A DNA stretch of 64,000 bases, from positions 124,001 to 188,000 of the forward strand of contig NZ_JAMQON010000003.1 of the NCBI RefSeq assembly GCF_031624395.1, given 5' to 3'. The notes beneath the pieces were generated by a model, which saw nothing but the letters and a program-made list of their open reading frames with translations, did no database searches and was not told where the DNA came from. A program made the position numbers and the translations under genes. This document shows positions 1-8,848 of this stretch, piece by piece (the stretch's first letter is position 1; every line of letters begins with the position of its first letter). The stretch is from Halomicroarcula saliterrae. Lineage in GTDB: Archaea > Halobacteriota > Halobacteria > Halobacteriales > Haloarculaceae.

Positions 1-563
1 CTTTCGAAGGCGAGCGGGCCAACGCAGACGCCATCGACGCGGTGCTGTCCGCCGTCGACGACGACGTGGGCGTCCAGCTGGGCGGGGGCATCCGGACCGC
101 CGACGACGCCGTCGCGCTGCTCGACCGCGGCGTCGACCGCGTGATTCTGGGGACGGCCGCCGTCGAGAACCCCGATATCGTCGCCGAGATAGCCGACGAA
201 CACCCCGACGGCGTCCTCGTCAGCCTCGACGCGAAAGGTGGCGAGGTCGTCGTCTCGGGGTGGACCGAGGGGACGGGGCTGGACCCCGCCGAAGCCGCCG
301 GCCGCTACGAGGAGCTCGGTGCGGCGGGCATCCTCTTTACCGATGTGGACGTGGAGGGCCAGCTAGAGGGGGTCCGGACCGACCCCGTCGAGCGGCTCGT
401 CGAGGCCGTCGACATCCCCGTTATCGCCAGCGGCGGCGTCGCGACCGTCGAGGACGTGGTGGCACTCGAAGCCGCGGGCGCGGCGGCCGTCGTCGTCGGC
501 AGCGCGCTGTACGAGGGCGAGTTCACGCTCGAATCGGCGATGGCCGCCGTCGAGGAGTCCTGA
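1..563 (+). CDS. hisA: HisA, ProFAR isomerase (5' end outside window)
   Basis: This is the C-terminal three quarters of the histidine-pathway isomerase that converts ProFAR to PRFAR in the cytoplasm. The frame is open from base 3 and about 187 residues are visible. Since the family is about 240 residues long, roughly 50 are missing upstream. The half-barrel phosphate sites are visible as GVQLGGGIRT and, near the end, VIASGGVATVEDV. The LFTDVDVEGQLEG stretch carries the expected catalytic Asp. HisF is similar in fold, but the GGGIRT and TDVDVEG contexts and the lack of HisF features favour HisA. The gene runs head-on into the GH97 gene with one base between the stop codons. Confidence 0.93.
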   Translation, partial: FEGERANADAIDAVLSAVDDDVGVQLGGGIRTADDAVALLDRGVDRVILGTAAVENPDIVAEIADEHPDGVLVSLDAKGGEVVVSGWTEGTGLDPAEAAGRYEELGAAGILFTDVDVEGQLEGVRTDPVERLVEAVDIPVIASGGVATVEDVVALEAAGAAAVVVGSALYEGEFTLESAMAAVEES

Positions 564-564
564 C

Positions 565-3500
565 CTACGCCAGCGAGACGAACGGCAGCGTCGCTTTCTC
601 CGAATCGGAGTACGCCAGCGCGTCGCGCTGGCTCGCGCCGTCGGGCGTGACGAGGTCCATCACCAGCGGCGCGTTGTCGACCGCGCCGGCTTTCGCCCCG
701 CCGAAGGTGTAGCCGCCGGCGGTCTCCTCGACCGACCGGAGCGAGCCGAAGTCCTCCGACTGGACCATCCCGACGAGCTCGAACTCGGCGGCGTCCCGCC
801 CGTCGAAGGCCTCGCGGTCGACCCCGAGCGTCACCGTGCCGGCGTCCCGGTCGGTCGAGACGTGCGGGACGACGGCGTTCCCGTCGTCGTCGAGCACCGG
901 GCCGCCGCTGGCGTCGACCAGACCGACGTTGAACCCGTCGACCCGGAGGCGGTAGTGCCACTCGTCCTCGAAGGTGACGTTCGCGCCGAGGTCGTCGAGG
1001 CTGGCGGTCGACCCGCCGGAGTTCTCGGGGTCCCGGAGCCAGCAGACGAACATTTGCGGCGAGAACCGGCCGCCGAAGGACTCCGTGAGGTTCGCCACCT
1101 CGAAGCTGTACCGCTGGAGGGTCGGCGTCTGGCTGACGGTGACCGAGCGCAGGTCGAACGCCCCCGCCTCGAAGTCGTCGGCCGTCGGGTAGGTGTAGGC
1201 ACCGGGGCCGTCGTCGTCGCCGGCGGGGTCGTCGATGGTCGCGACGGTCGCCGGGGGCTGGACCGCCACCGTCTCGCTCGACAGCACCGTCCCGTCGCCG
1301 CGGCGGACGGTCACGTCGTACTCGCCGGGCGAGTCGAGGGTGTACTCGAAGGGGACGGTCACGTCCGTCGCGTTCGGCGGGAGCCGGACGTTCGTCCGCG
1401 TCACCACCTCGTCGTCGACGAGCAGTTCGACCGGCGTCCCGCCGACGAAGGCGCTGTCGTTGTCGCCCGTGGCGGTGACGAACGGCTCCTGAACGAACGG
1501 CTCCGCGTCGACGGACACGTCGAACGACTGGGTCGGGCGCTCGTACTCGGGGAGGTCGTTGATTTCGCCGCCGCGAGCGCGACGGAACCGCACGGCCGTC
1601 CCGCCGCTGCCGACCATCGACGCGAGCAGCGTCGTGCTCGGGTCGACGACGGCCTCCGTGACGCGGACCGCGGTCGGGTCGGTGCCCGCGTCGACGCCGT
1701 CGGTGTAGATTTCGGCGACGTACTTCGGTCCCTGCGGGCCGCGACCGTTGCCGTTGCCACGGCCGTTCCCCGGGCTGAGAAAGTCGAGCGACACGTCGAT
1801 AGCGCGGCCCGCTTCGTCGGTCATCGCGCCGAGGAACCACTCCTCGCCGGACCGTCGGGCCGTGACGGTGTAGTCGCCGATTTCGGCGTCGACGACGGTG
1901 GTGTCGTCCCACCCGCCGGCGGGCACCGCTTCGAGGAAGGCGAACTCGGACACCGGGTCGAAGTTCTCGTTCGCGGGCGTGTACCCCTCGTAGTCGGCCG
2001 GGACGGGCGAGGGCTCGCCGGTCTCGGTGACGGCGACGGTGTTGAGGTTGAACCCGCCCACGTCGCCCTCGAAGCCCGCCCCCGAGTCGTCGTACTGCAG
2101 TTCGACGGCGACGGTGTTGTCGCCGGCCGACAGCGACACCGTCGTCGTGAACACGTCCCACTGGTCCCAGTAGTCGGTGAAGCCGGGCTCGATGGTCGTC
2201 GCTTCCCCGTTCACCCGGAGCGTCGCCTGCGGGCCGCCGTTGTCGATGACTCGCTGGGCGTTCTCCCCGGGCGCGCTGCCGTAGCGCAGGTGGAGGTCGT
2301 ACTCGCCCGTCGCCGGCACGTCGGTCACGGTGAACGAGACCGAGGCGCCCGACGCCTCGCGGTTCGGGTCGACGGGGACGTAGTGGGCGCCGAAGGCGTT
2401 GCGCCAGTCGTCGGCCGTAATCATCCCGTCCAGCTCGCCCGACTGGGCCTGCAGGCACTGGCCGACCTCGAACTCGGGGCTGACGTAGGCCTCGATGCGG
2501 TCGGCGAGCATCTGGAGCCCGGCGTGGTAGGTCGGGTACATCGCCAGTTGCTTGGCCCGGGTCGTCCGGATGCGCCCGCCCGTCGAGTCGTTGAACGTGA
2601 TATCGAAGATGCCGGGCTGATAGCTCGTCGGCCCCGCCAGCATACGGGTAAAGGGCAGGGTGACGTGGTGACCCTCCCCGACGTCGGAGCCCAGCGCGCC
2701 GAACCCGTCGTACTCCTGGGCCTTGACCACTTCAGTCGCGGCCAGATTGGGGTAGGTGCGCCGTTTGCCGGTCGGTTTGTCCGACTCGTGGCGCTCCAGC
2801 AACTGGCGGTTGGCAGCGCCCTCTTTGGCGACCAGCTCGTGGTGGTTGACCGCCAGCTGGCTGTGGTGGTTGTGCGACGCGGTGGTGCCGTCGCCCTCGA
2901 AGCCGAGGCCGGGGTTGGAGACGTAGCCCGTCTTGATAGAGCGAATGTCCTCGGCCTCGTAGCCGGCGAAGATGCCCGCCGATATCTGTGACTCGTAGTT
3001 GACGATGTTGCCGGCCGTCTCGTTGTGCATCGTCATCTCGGCGGCGGGGGAGAGCGACTGCCCGAAGTCGGTCACCTCCGAGACGTCGAAGTCGGGCGTC
3101 GAGCCGTCGACCCCGAACTCGAAGGCGGCACCGCCCGGCCCGGGGAACGTGTCCCAGCCCTCGTCCCACCCCTCGACGAGGACGCTGTCGACGGCGTTGT
3201 CGCTGGCGAACCGGAGGTAGCGTTTCATCCGTTCGGTGCGCGCGCCGTGGATGTACGTCGCGGGGTTGTCGCCGCTGGCCGCGACCGCGCTGTCGCTCTT
3301 GTACTCCCAGTTGGCGCTGCCGGCTATCATCGTCCACCAGATGCCGACGTACTTCTTGGGCGTTATCCACTCCGTGTCCGGCTCCCCGTCGACCGTCGGG
3401 AGGACCGACTCGTCGACCTCGTCGTTGAGCAGCGGGATGAGCGACGACTCCAGCAGCTCCCCCGGGGAGTCCCCGACCTGTACCGTCCGCCACGGCGTGA

Positions 3501-4410
3501 CGTGGGGGACCTGTGCCGACACCTTCGTCCCGTCGGGGAGCGGCGCCAGTTCGGCCGAGAAGTCGGTGCCGCCGTCGCTGTCGGGGGACAGCGAGAGCGT
3601 CGCGTAATCGGTCAGGGCCGCCTCGTGGACGCTCAGATACACGTCGTCGGCGTCGACGGTAAACGGCGTGTGGACGCCCTCGCGGGTCGACGCGCCGCCC
3701 GGGGTCTGGGACTCGGTGCCCGAGGGGACCTCGCTCAGGGCGGTCTCGCTGTACTCGGCCTCGAAGCGGCCGGGCTCGTTCTCGGGCTGGGCGAAGCGGT
3801 TCTCGATCCACCAGCAGGTGTAGTCCTCGGCGAAGTCGAAGGCGGTGTTCTCCGAGGCGACGACGAACCGGTCGTCGCCGTCGCCGAAGTCCTCGGAGAA
3901 GACGAAGCGAAAGCCCAGCCCGTCGTCGAACACGCGGAGTTCGAGGGTCGCCGCCCGCCCCGGTTCGGCGTCCTCGGCGAGGCCGACGCGGAGCGAACGG
4001 TAGTCGGCACGGACGCTGTCGTACTGGCCCCAGAGCGGGTCCCACGCTTCGGTCGCCGTCTCGCGCTCGGTGCCGGTGACACTGAGGGGGGCGCCGTCGC
4101 CGTCGCTGCCGGCCCCGAAGGGCTGCTGTTTCTGGAAGTCGAAACCGAGCGCGGAAGAATCGAGGTAAGTCGTGTCGTCGACGGCGACGCTGTACGTCGG
4201 GGCGCCGTCGCTCACGTCGACGGTGACCGCAATGTGACCGTCCGGCGACGTGACGGTCTGTGTGTCGGAGTCGTCGCCCGAGTCGACCTGGGCCGCCGTC
4301 GCCGGCTCGACCGCCCGGGAGAACGCCGCGGCAGCGAGCAGGGAGCTGACGCCGCCGAGGAACGAGCGACGTTTGTACTCTGAACTGGGGGAAAGTTTCT
4401 CGTCGGACAT
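565..4410 (-). CDS. Secreted GH97-family glycoside hydrolase, multidomain
   Basis: A 1281-residue exported glycosidase, probably acting on alpha-glucosides or alpha-galactosides as GH97 enzymes do. The N-terminus has a twin-arginine signal (KRRSFLGG, then an Ala-rich stretch). A GH97 N-terminal beta-sandwich spans about 50-335. The catalytic barrel spans about 340-645, with VEGWDEGWDTF near 410, IKTGYV near 492 and KPTGKRRTYPN near 543. A CBM6/35-like beta module is inserted at about 655-800, before the GH97 C-terminal domain (about 815-945). A CARDB-like Ig fold (about 960-1050) and a glucodextranase-C/DOMON-like domain (about 1060-1281) follow. Gly in IKTGY, where retaining members carry Asp, suggests an inverting enzyme; this is inference. 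A TATA-like AT-rich stretch lies at 4437-4455. The neighbouring TrmB and MFS genes suggest a sugar-use module. Confidence 0.85.
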   Translation of the reverse strand: MSDEKLSPSSEYKRRSFLGGVSSLLAAAAFSRAVEPATAAQVDSGDDSDTQTVTSPDGHIAVTVDVSDGAPTYSVAVDDTTYLDSSALGFDFQKQQPFGAGSDGDGAPLSVTGTERETATEAWDPLWGQYDSVRADYRSLRVGLAEDAEPGRAATLELRVFDDGLGFRFVFSEDFGDGDDRFVVASENTAFDFAEDYTCWWIENRFAQPENEPGRFEAEYSETALSEVPSGTESQTPGGASTREGVHTPFTVDADDVYLSVHEAALTDYATLSLSPDSDGGTDFSAELAPLPDGTKVSAQVPHVTPWRTVQVGDSPGELLESSLIPLLNDEVDESVLPTVDGEPDTEWITPKKYVGIWWTMIAGSANWEYKSDSAVAASGDNPATYIHGARTERMKRYLRFASDNAVDSVLVEGWDEGWDTFPGPGGAAFEFGVDGSTPDFDVSEVTDFGQSLSPAAEMTMHNETAGNIVNYESQISAGIFAGYEAEDIRSIKTGYVSNPGLGFEGDGTTASHNHHSQLAVNHHELVAKEGAANRQLLERHESDKPTGKRRTYPNLAATEVVKAQEYDGFGALGSDVGEGHHVTLPFTRMLAGPTSYQPGIFDITFNDSTGGRIRTTRAKQLAMYPTYHAGLQMLADRIEAYVSPEFEVGQCLQAQSGELDGMITADDWRNAFGAHYVPVDPNREASGASVSFTVTDVPATGEYDLHLRYGSAPGENAQRVIDNGGPQATLRVNGEATTIEPGFTDYWDQWDVFTTTVSLSAGDNTVAVELQYDDSGAGFEGDVGGFNLNTVAVTETGEPSPVPADYEGYTPANENFDPVSEFAFLEAVPAGGWDDTTVVDAEIGDYTVTARRSGEEWFLGAMTDEAGRAIDVSLDFLSPGNGRGNGNGRGPQGPKYVAEIYTDGVDAGTDPTAVRVTEAVVDPSTTLLASMVGSGGTAVRFRRARGGEINDLPEYERPTQSFDVSVDAEPFVQEPFVTATGDNDSAFVGGTPVELLVDDEVVTRTNVRLPPNATDVTVPFEYTLDSPGEYDVTVRRGDGTVLSSETVAVQPPATVATIDDPAGDDDGPGAYTYPTADDFEAGAFDLRSVTVSQTPTLQRYSFEVANLTESFGGRFSPQMFVCWLRDPENSGGSTASLDDLGANVTFEDEWHYRLRVDGFNVGLVDASGGPVLDDDGNAVVPHVSTDRDAGTVTLGVDREAFDGRDAAEFELVGMVQSEDFGSLRSVEETAGGYTFGGAKAGAVDNAPLVMDLVTPDGASQRDALAYSDSEKATLPFVSLA

Positions 4411-4620
4411 CGACCGTCACGACGCGTGAACGTTACTTATTAATTGGCATATATTTGATGCGACACGCTCAAAAGTTAACGCCAGTTACGTGCAAAAATA
4501 AAGTTTGCCTGACATTTCAGGGACGGTGACCGTCCCGGAGACCAGGTGGTCCCGTTTCAGGGTGGCTCCGCTCGCGGTGCGACTGTTCCACGGCTCACCG
4601 CGTTCCCTCGTTTCGCCTCG

Positions 4621-5682
4621 CTACCCCTCGTACAGCGTGACCGACCGCGCCCCGTACCCCTCGTAGAACGGCCCGATACCGCCGCCGGCGTTGCCCGCGG
4701 CGAGTCGGCCCTCCGGCGTCTCGAAGACGAGGCTGTTCTCCATCGGGAAGTCGTTCGTGGGGTCGCCGACGAGGTTCTGGCGGACCTCGACCACGGGGAC
4801 CCGTTCGTAGCGGCGCTCGGTGTCGGCATCGAGGTCTTCGAGCGTCACGTCGGCGAGCAGGTCCCGGCCCGCGTCCCGGTGGAGCGCGGCGTTGGTGGCG
4901 GCGGTCCGCAGGTGGTCGTACGTCGCCGGGAGCCCGTCGGGCTCGGTGACGTGACACACCTCGCCCATCGGCCAGAAGTTGGCGACGGCGTTGCCGAAAA
5001 AGCCGCTTGCCACCTCGCGCTGGGAGAACGAGAGCGCGTACTCGCGCCCGTGGCGGCCGGCGAGGATGTCGTGGGCGCCCAGCAGTCCGGTACGCTCGTC
5101 GACGAGGACGTGCACCGGCGGGGCGGCGTCCCACGTCCGGACCACGTCGGCACACCCGCTCCAGTCGACGGCGTCCGCCGAGAGCGGCGAGACGGCCAGG
5201 AGATAGACGAACACGCCCCGCTCTCTGGCCGCCGCGAGCGCGCCTTCGAGGCGGGCCAGCTCAGGTTCGGGCAGCACGAGCAGCGCCTCCCGTCGGGCGT
5301 CGGCGAGATACCGCTCGGTGCGCTTGCGGACCGTCGCCCGGGAGTGGACGACCTCGACCGCCGGGCCGTCGTCGTCGGGCGTCGTGTAGAGACGCTCGAC
5401 GCTGTCCCGTAGCTCGTCTAGCCGCGTGGTGAACGAGCCCAGCGCCTCCCCGGGCGGGCGCGCTCGGATGACAGTCGGACTGGCCGTCTCGTCTATCGTC
5501 ACCAGCCCCCGCTCCCTGAGCTCCTCGGCGAGCTCGTAGACGTACCCCTGTGAGACGTCGGCCGCCCGCGAGACCTCGCCGGTCGTCGCCGCGCCGGCCC
5601 GGAGGACAGCCAGATACGCGTCTATCTCTTTCCCGGAGAGTCCGAAGGCCCCCAGATGGTCACGTACGGTGTCCGCAGACAT
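4621..5682 (-). CDS. TrmB-family sugar-responsive transcriptional regulator
   Basis: A predicted DNA-binding regulator of 353 residues with the TrmB layout. A winged helix lies at about 5-75 (LSGKEIDAYLAVL, then VSQGYVYELAEELRERGLV). A short coiled stretch follows, then a C-terminal sugar-binding region that includes ALLVLPEPELARLEGAL and the TrmB C-terminal domain to the end. The start used gives MSADTVRDHL. An upstream ATG at 5709 would add nine residues but falls inside the AT-rich promoter/operator. The gene is divergent from an MFS permease and sits upstream of the GH97 gene on the same strand. TrmB proteins in Halobacteria control sugar metabolism, so it probably senses a product of that system. 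Confidence 0.87.
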   Translation of the reverse strand: MSADTVRDHLGAFGLSGKEIDAYLAVLRAGAATTGEVSRAADVSQGYVYELAEELRERGLVTIDETASPTVIRARPPGEALGSFTTRLDELRDSVERLYTTPDDDGPAVEVVHSRATVRKRTERYLADARREALLVLPEPELARLEGALAAARERGVFVYLLAVSPLSADAVDWSGCADVVRTWDAAPPVHVLVDERTGLLGAHDILAGRHGREYALSFSQREVASGFFGNAVANFWPMGEVCHVTEPDGLPATYDHLRTAATNAALHRDAGRDLLADVTLEDLDADTERRYERVPVVEVRQNLVGDPTNDFPMENSLVFETPEGRLAAGNAGGGIGPFYEGYGARSVTLYEG

Positions 5683-5687
5683 GGTCG

Positions 5688-5715
5688 AATATTGTGTGAC
5701 TACATACAAAATATT
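5688..5715. promoter_or_regulatory. Candidate operator between trmB-like and MFS genes
   Basis: An imperfect palindrome in the 60-base divergent intergenic region. The outer arms AATATT (5688-5693 and 5710-5715) match exactly, and TGT/ACA also match at mirrored positions inside. The right arm lies in the AT-rich stretch (ACAAAATATTTTT) that would be the TATA region of the MFS promoter, so a protein bound here could control both genes. That TrmB is the binder is inference. Confidence 0.45.
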
Positions 5716-5742
5716 TTTCCACTAGCGCGCAGATGCCCACGT

Positions 5743-6951
5743 ATGAGCGAGTCCTCCGCCACGCGCCCGCCGGAACGGCAGGTCAGCGAGGAGACAACGA
5801 CTGACCGGTCCGGTCGGCGGTGGTGGACGGTGGCCATCTTCGCCTACATCACGCTGGAGGGTGCCGGCCTGCAGATGCGTGGCGCGGTCATCCCGGCGCT
5901 GCGGCGGAGCTTCGAGGTGCCCGAGTGGCAGCTGGGGCTGGTCGCGCCCGCCGGGACCGTCGGCTACGTGCTCGCCGTGGTGGTCGTCGGGGCCGTCGCG
6001 GGCCGGCTCGACACGAGACGGCTCCTGCTGGTCGGCATCGTCGGCACCGGCGCGGGCATTCTGGTGATGGGCGTCGCCCCCTCCTTCGCCCTCTTCCTCG
6101 CGGCGCTGCTGGGCCGGGGCCTGTTTACCGGCGTCGGCCGGGGGACCGACCGGCCGCTGCTCTCCCACCTCTACCCCACCCAGCGCGGCCGGATCTTCGG
6201 CTTCTACGACATGATGTGGGCGGTCGGTGCGACGGCCGGGCCGCTGCTCGTGGCCGCCGCGGTCGCCGCGGGGAACTGGCGGCTGGCCTACTACGCACTC
6301 GGGCTCGCCTTCGTCCCGGTCGTCGCGCTCGCCCTCTGGCTGCCGACGCCGGAGATCGAGAGCGGCGACGACCCGCTGGACTGGGCCGAACTGCGCCGCA
6401 TCACGCGCCAGCCGGCGGTGCTGACGATGGCGGTCGCGCTCTTCCTCTCGACGGGGTTCGAGGGCGGGCTGTTCACCTGGGTGACCACCTACGCGCAGGG
6501 GCGCCTGCCCGGCTCGCTCGCGACGGCGTCGCTGTCGGTGATGCTGGCGGCCTACATCCCGGGACGGTTCGCCTCGGGCTGGCTCTCCGAACGCCTGGGC
6601 TACGTCCGTCTGGCCGTCGGGCTGGTCGGGCTGACCGTCCCCGCCTTCGTCTACACCTTCTTCCTCGCGGAGGGGTACGGCCTGCTCGTCGGCCTCTTCG
6701 CCATCGGGCTGGCGCTCTCGGGGATGTACCCGACGCTGCTGGCGTACGCGACGGAGGCGGTGCCCGAACACAGCGCGCCGGTCAACGCGACCGCCGCCGT
6801 CACGAGCGCCGCCGGTATCGCCGTCGTCCCCGCGATGATGGGATTCGTCATCAGCGACACCGGCGTCGCCGGGGCGATGCGGCTGCTCGCGCTCCCGCTC
6901 GCCATGCTCGCACTCGTGCTCTCGTTCGCGCTGTACCGACGGGTGCGGTGA
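5743..6951 (+). CDS. MFS permease, probable sugar transporter
   Basis: A 402-residue major facilitator with about twelve hydrophobic segments. The loop between helices 2 and 3 reads AGRLDTRRLLLVG. The second half repeats the pattern with ASGWLSERLGYVRLAVG. The start MSESSATRPP is chosen because the reading upstream (MVTYGVRRHG) crosses the promoter and the trmB coding region. The nearest visible similarity is to general sugar/metabolite MFS permeases. Its substrate is not readable from sequence. Divergence from a TrmB regulator next to a secreted glycosidase suggests uptake of the released sugar. Confidence 0.8.
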   Translation: MSESSATRPPERQVSEETTTDRSGRRWWTVAIFAYITLEGAGLQMRGAVIPALRRSFEVPEWQLGLVAPAGTVGYVLAVVVVGAVAGRLDTRRLLLVGIVGTGAGILVMGVAPSFALFLAALLGRGLFTGVGRGTDRPLLSHLYPTQRGRIFGFYDMMWAVGATAGPLLVAAAVAAGNWRLAYYALGLAFVPVVALALWLPTPEIESGDDPLDWAELRRITRQPAVLTMAVALFLSTGFEGGLFTWVTTYAQGRLPGSLATASLSVMLAAYIPGRFASGWLSERLGYVRLAVGLVGLTVPAFVYTFFLAEGYGLLVGLFAIGLALSGMYPTLLAYATEAVPEHSAPVNATAAVTSAAGIAVVPAMMGFVISDTGVAGAMRLLALPLAMLALVLSFALYRRVR

Positions 6952-7144
6952 GTGACTGCTGCGGACTGTGCACTGCTCAGGCTGTCAGATGTAGTCGCTA
7001 CTCGGGCCGGTGTGCTGTACACAGTGCGCATTTCTCGCAAGGTACTATCCTTAGCTCAAGCCGGTCAGTACAGAGCTTGAGTCTATCGTGGAGTGAAACA
7101 CCGGAGAATCTGCGTCTGAGTTCCTCTGTTACACGTGGTTACGG

Positions 7145-7324
7145 TTAGCCAGATGAGACGACGTACATCCCGAGAAGTGTAGCGGAGATTCCCACCAGTG
7201 CAGCAGGAATTTGGAGTCCGTCAATCCAGAGCATTGCACCGACCAAATACCCGAGCATCACGGCGAACGTTGCCGACCACTGCCATGACCACCATCCCTG
7301 CCCTGCCGCCGGACTTTTGCTCAT
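7145..7324 (-). CDS. Small two-helix membrane protein, unknown function
   Basis: A 59-residue open frame starting MSKSPAAGQGWWSWQW. Two clear hydrophobic segments (about 19-35 and 39-57) are separated by a short Asp-containing turn (WIDGLQIP). Function is not recognised. Support for a real gene is the clean two-helix hairpin design, no internal stop, and an AT-rich TATA-like stretch (AATATTATTT, minus strand) about 35-45 bases upstream of the ATG. It faces the MFS gene across a 193-base gap that holds a CTCAAG/CTTGAG inverted repeat at 7055-7081. Codon usage is less GC-biased than its neighbours. Confidence 0.55.
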   Translation of the reverse strand: MSKSPAAGQGWWSWQWSATFAVMLGYLVGAMLWIDGLQIPAALVGISATLLGMYVVSSG

Positions 7325-7713
7325 ACTACGCAGATTATCGTGTCGGTACGAAATAATATTTCCATTGAGACACCGGACACGCTATGGTATACCATTTATA
7401 GAAAGTGCGAGGCGAAAACCCACGGCTTTAGCCGTGGGTAGCTCAAACTCGCCCCACGCTGAGCAGCTGATACAGCGAAACACGTCTGGAGCAAACGAAA
7501 TCACTACGCTGACTACACTCTCTGTATCGGTAACGCCGGTACTGACGGCGGTCGAGTAGTTGGTGTGGGAACTGCAGCAAACAGGGGCGTGTACGTCACG
7601 CCAGCGTTGGCAACCGTTCGAGCCGAGACCTCCGGAAGCTCGCACGCCGGATAGGTCGCTCGATAGCTCGGTCGAGCACGGCCGTCGAGAGGGAGGCCCG
7701 TGGCCCCAGCGAG
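7325..7713. other. Intergenic region with palindrome and IS-like hairpin
   Basis: About 390 bases with no convincing gene. It holds the promoter of the 59-residue membrane protein (minus strand), a perfect 12-base palindrome ATGGTATACCAT at 7384-7395, and a strong hairpin at 7418-7439 described separately. Open frames across it read as low-complexity or out-of-bias sequence with no family resemblance that I recognise. It may be the scar of a lost mobile element. Confidence 0.4.
7418..7439. repeat. Strong hairpin resembling IS200/IS605 element end
   Basis: Perfect 9-base arms ACCCACGGC and GCCGTGGGT enclose TTTA. This CCCACGGC/GCCGTGGG hairpin is of the type found at the right end of haloarchaeal IS200/IS605 (TnpB) elements. 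No tnpA or tnpB reading frame is present beside it, so if the origin is right it is a remnant. A plain terminator is the alternative. Confidence 0.4.
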
Positions 7714-7932
7714 TCACTCCCGGGGTTCGTGTCCGGTCGGGCTGTCGGGTTCGAGATGTTCGGTGAGCCACCCGAGGTCCGCGCCGTCTGTCGCGGGGCC
7801 GCCCTCGATAGCCGTGATGAGTTCGTCCGATGCCATCGCCGTCGTGTAGAGGTCACAGACCAGTCGCTTCAGTACGTCCGGGTCGTCGGGTAGGTCCTCC
7901 GGGTGGAGTTCCGCCGGGAGTTCGTCGCTCAT
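7714..7932 (-). CDS. Small acidic hypothetical protein
   Basis: A 72-residue acidic protein starting MSDELPAELHPEDLPDD. It has one likely helix (DVLKRLVCDLYTTAMASDELITAIEGG) and a Pro-rich polar tail. An in-frame ATG 63 bases further upstream would add a segment of different composition, so the MSDEL start is preferred. No family is recognised. It stands alone on the minus strand, and its acidity and codon bias fit a haloarchaeal gene. Confidence 0.5.
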   Translation of the reverse strand: MSDELPAELHPEDLPDDPDVLKRLVCDLYTTAMASDELITAIEGGPATDGADLGWLTEHLEPDSPTGHEPRE

Positions 7933-8107
7933 GTGCCCAGAGACGGATGGACAGGGCAAAAGGTTGGCGTCGACCGCGCCGTCGCTCGTGGTCACCGTCC
8001 ACGAGCGGCTCAGAGGAGGAACGAGCCGTTGCTCGAACCATAGTAGCCATTAAAAACCGGCGCACACCCGACCGCACTGTCGTCGTGCGGTCGGTGTGTA
8101 ACTCGTT

Positions 8108-8548
8108 TCAACTGGTAGTATAGCCGCTCCCACTGGTACCCACATCGTGTGCCCGCTCGACGGCCGCCAGCAGTTCCGCGCGGTCGTCACAGCCGACGAG
8201 ATGCGACCGACAGCTGCAGTCGGAACAGCCAAAGTCAGAAACGGCACCGCCCACAGCGTCGGCCAGCCGCCGGGCGACGGCACACTCGATGTCGGCGGTG
8301 GTCGTCACGACGCTGTCGACGCTGGTCGCGTCGTCGCCCAAGAGGTAGTCGATATGCCAGTGGCGGGCGTCGTTCTCGCCGCTCGCGACGGCGCGGTGGC
8401 GCTCGACGCGCGAAAAGCCGCCGGTGCCGAGTGCGCTCCCGGTGTAGGCGTACCAGCCCGCGGGGAAGCCGATTTCGCCCAGCGCGCCGACCTGGATGTG
8501 GCCGTCGCTTTCGCGTTCGATGACGAGCGTGTACGTCCCGCCGTCCAT
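8108..8548 (-). CDS. DUF123 protein (GIY-YIG-like fold)
   Basis: A 146-residue protein of the DUF123 family, small proteins related to GIY-YIG nucleases. It begins GGTYTLVIERESDGHIQVG. The family signatures AGWYAYTGSALG and HWHIDYLL are visible, as is a Cys-rich segment FGCSDCSCRSHL followed by VGCDD. The Y-x-Y-T-G-S stretch corresponds to the GIY-YIG tyrosines, and the Cys cluster may bind zinc. The biochemical role is unknown. It lies nine bases downstream of the 96-residue gene at 8558-8848, so the two are probably co-transcribed. Confidence 0.8.
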   Translation of the reverse strand: MDGGTYTLVIERESDGHIQVGALGEIGFPAGWYAYTGSALGTGGFSRVERHRAVASGENDARHWHIDYLLGDDATSVDSVVTTTADIECAVARRLADAVGGAVSDFGCSDCSCRSHLVGCDDRAELLAAVERAHDVGTSGSGYTTS

Positions 8549-8557
8549 GCGACAGCC

Positions 8558-8848
8558 TCAGCCAGTGATAGTGGGGTCGGCGCCGAACGGTCCGAAGCCC
8601 TCGATGCGGAACTCCCGGGAGTCCGTGCAGTCCTCGTTGCCGGCCGCCAGATCGCCCACGAGCCAGTCGAACGCGCGGCGGAAGTCGGCGTAGGGGGCGT
8701 CCTCGAACCGATCGAGGACGGCCGCCGCGGTGAGGTCCTCGTCGTACTGTTCGGCGAAGGCCTGGACGTTCTCCGCGGCGGTCTGTGCGAGGGCGGCGTC
8801 GGTCTCCTCGCCGAAGGCCTCGGCGAGTTCGTCGGTGAGGTCGGACAT
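8558..8848 (-). CDS. Conserved-looking hypothetical protein
   Basis: A 96-residue acidic protein starting MSDLTDELAEAFGEETD. It is mostly helical by composition and has a PYADFRRAFDWLVGDL stretch and a C-terminal EFRIEGFGPFGADPTITG. No domain is recognised. The start is the ATG that follows an unrelated-looking Arg/Trp-rich upstream extension. It is the first gene of a probable two-gene unit with the DUF123 gene, nine bases apart. It is divergent from the MFS permease at 9011. Confidence 0.6.
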   Translation of the reverse strand: MSDLTDELAEAFGEETDAALAQTAAENVQAFAEQYDEDLTAAAVLDRFEDAPYADFRRAFDWLVGDLAAGNEDCTDSREFRIEGFGPFGADPTITG

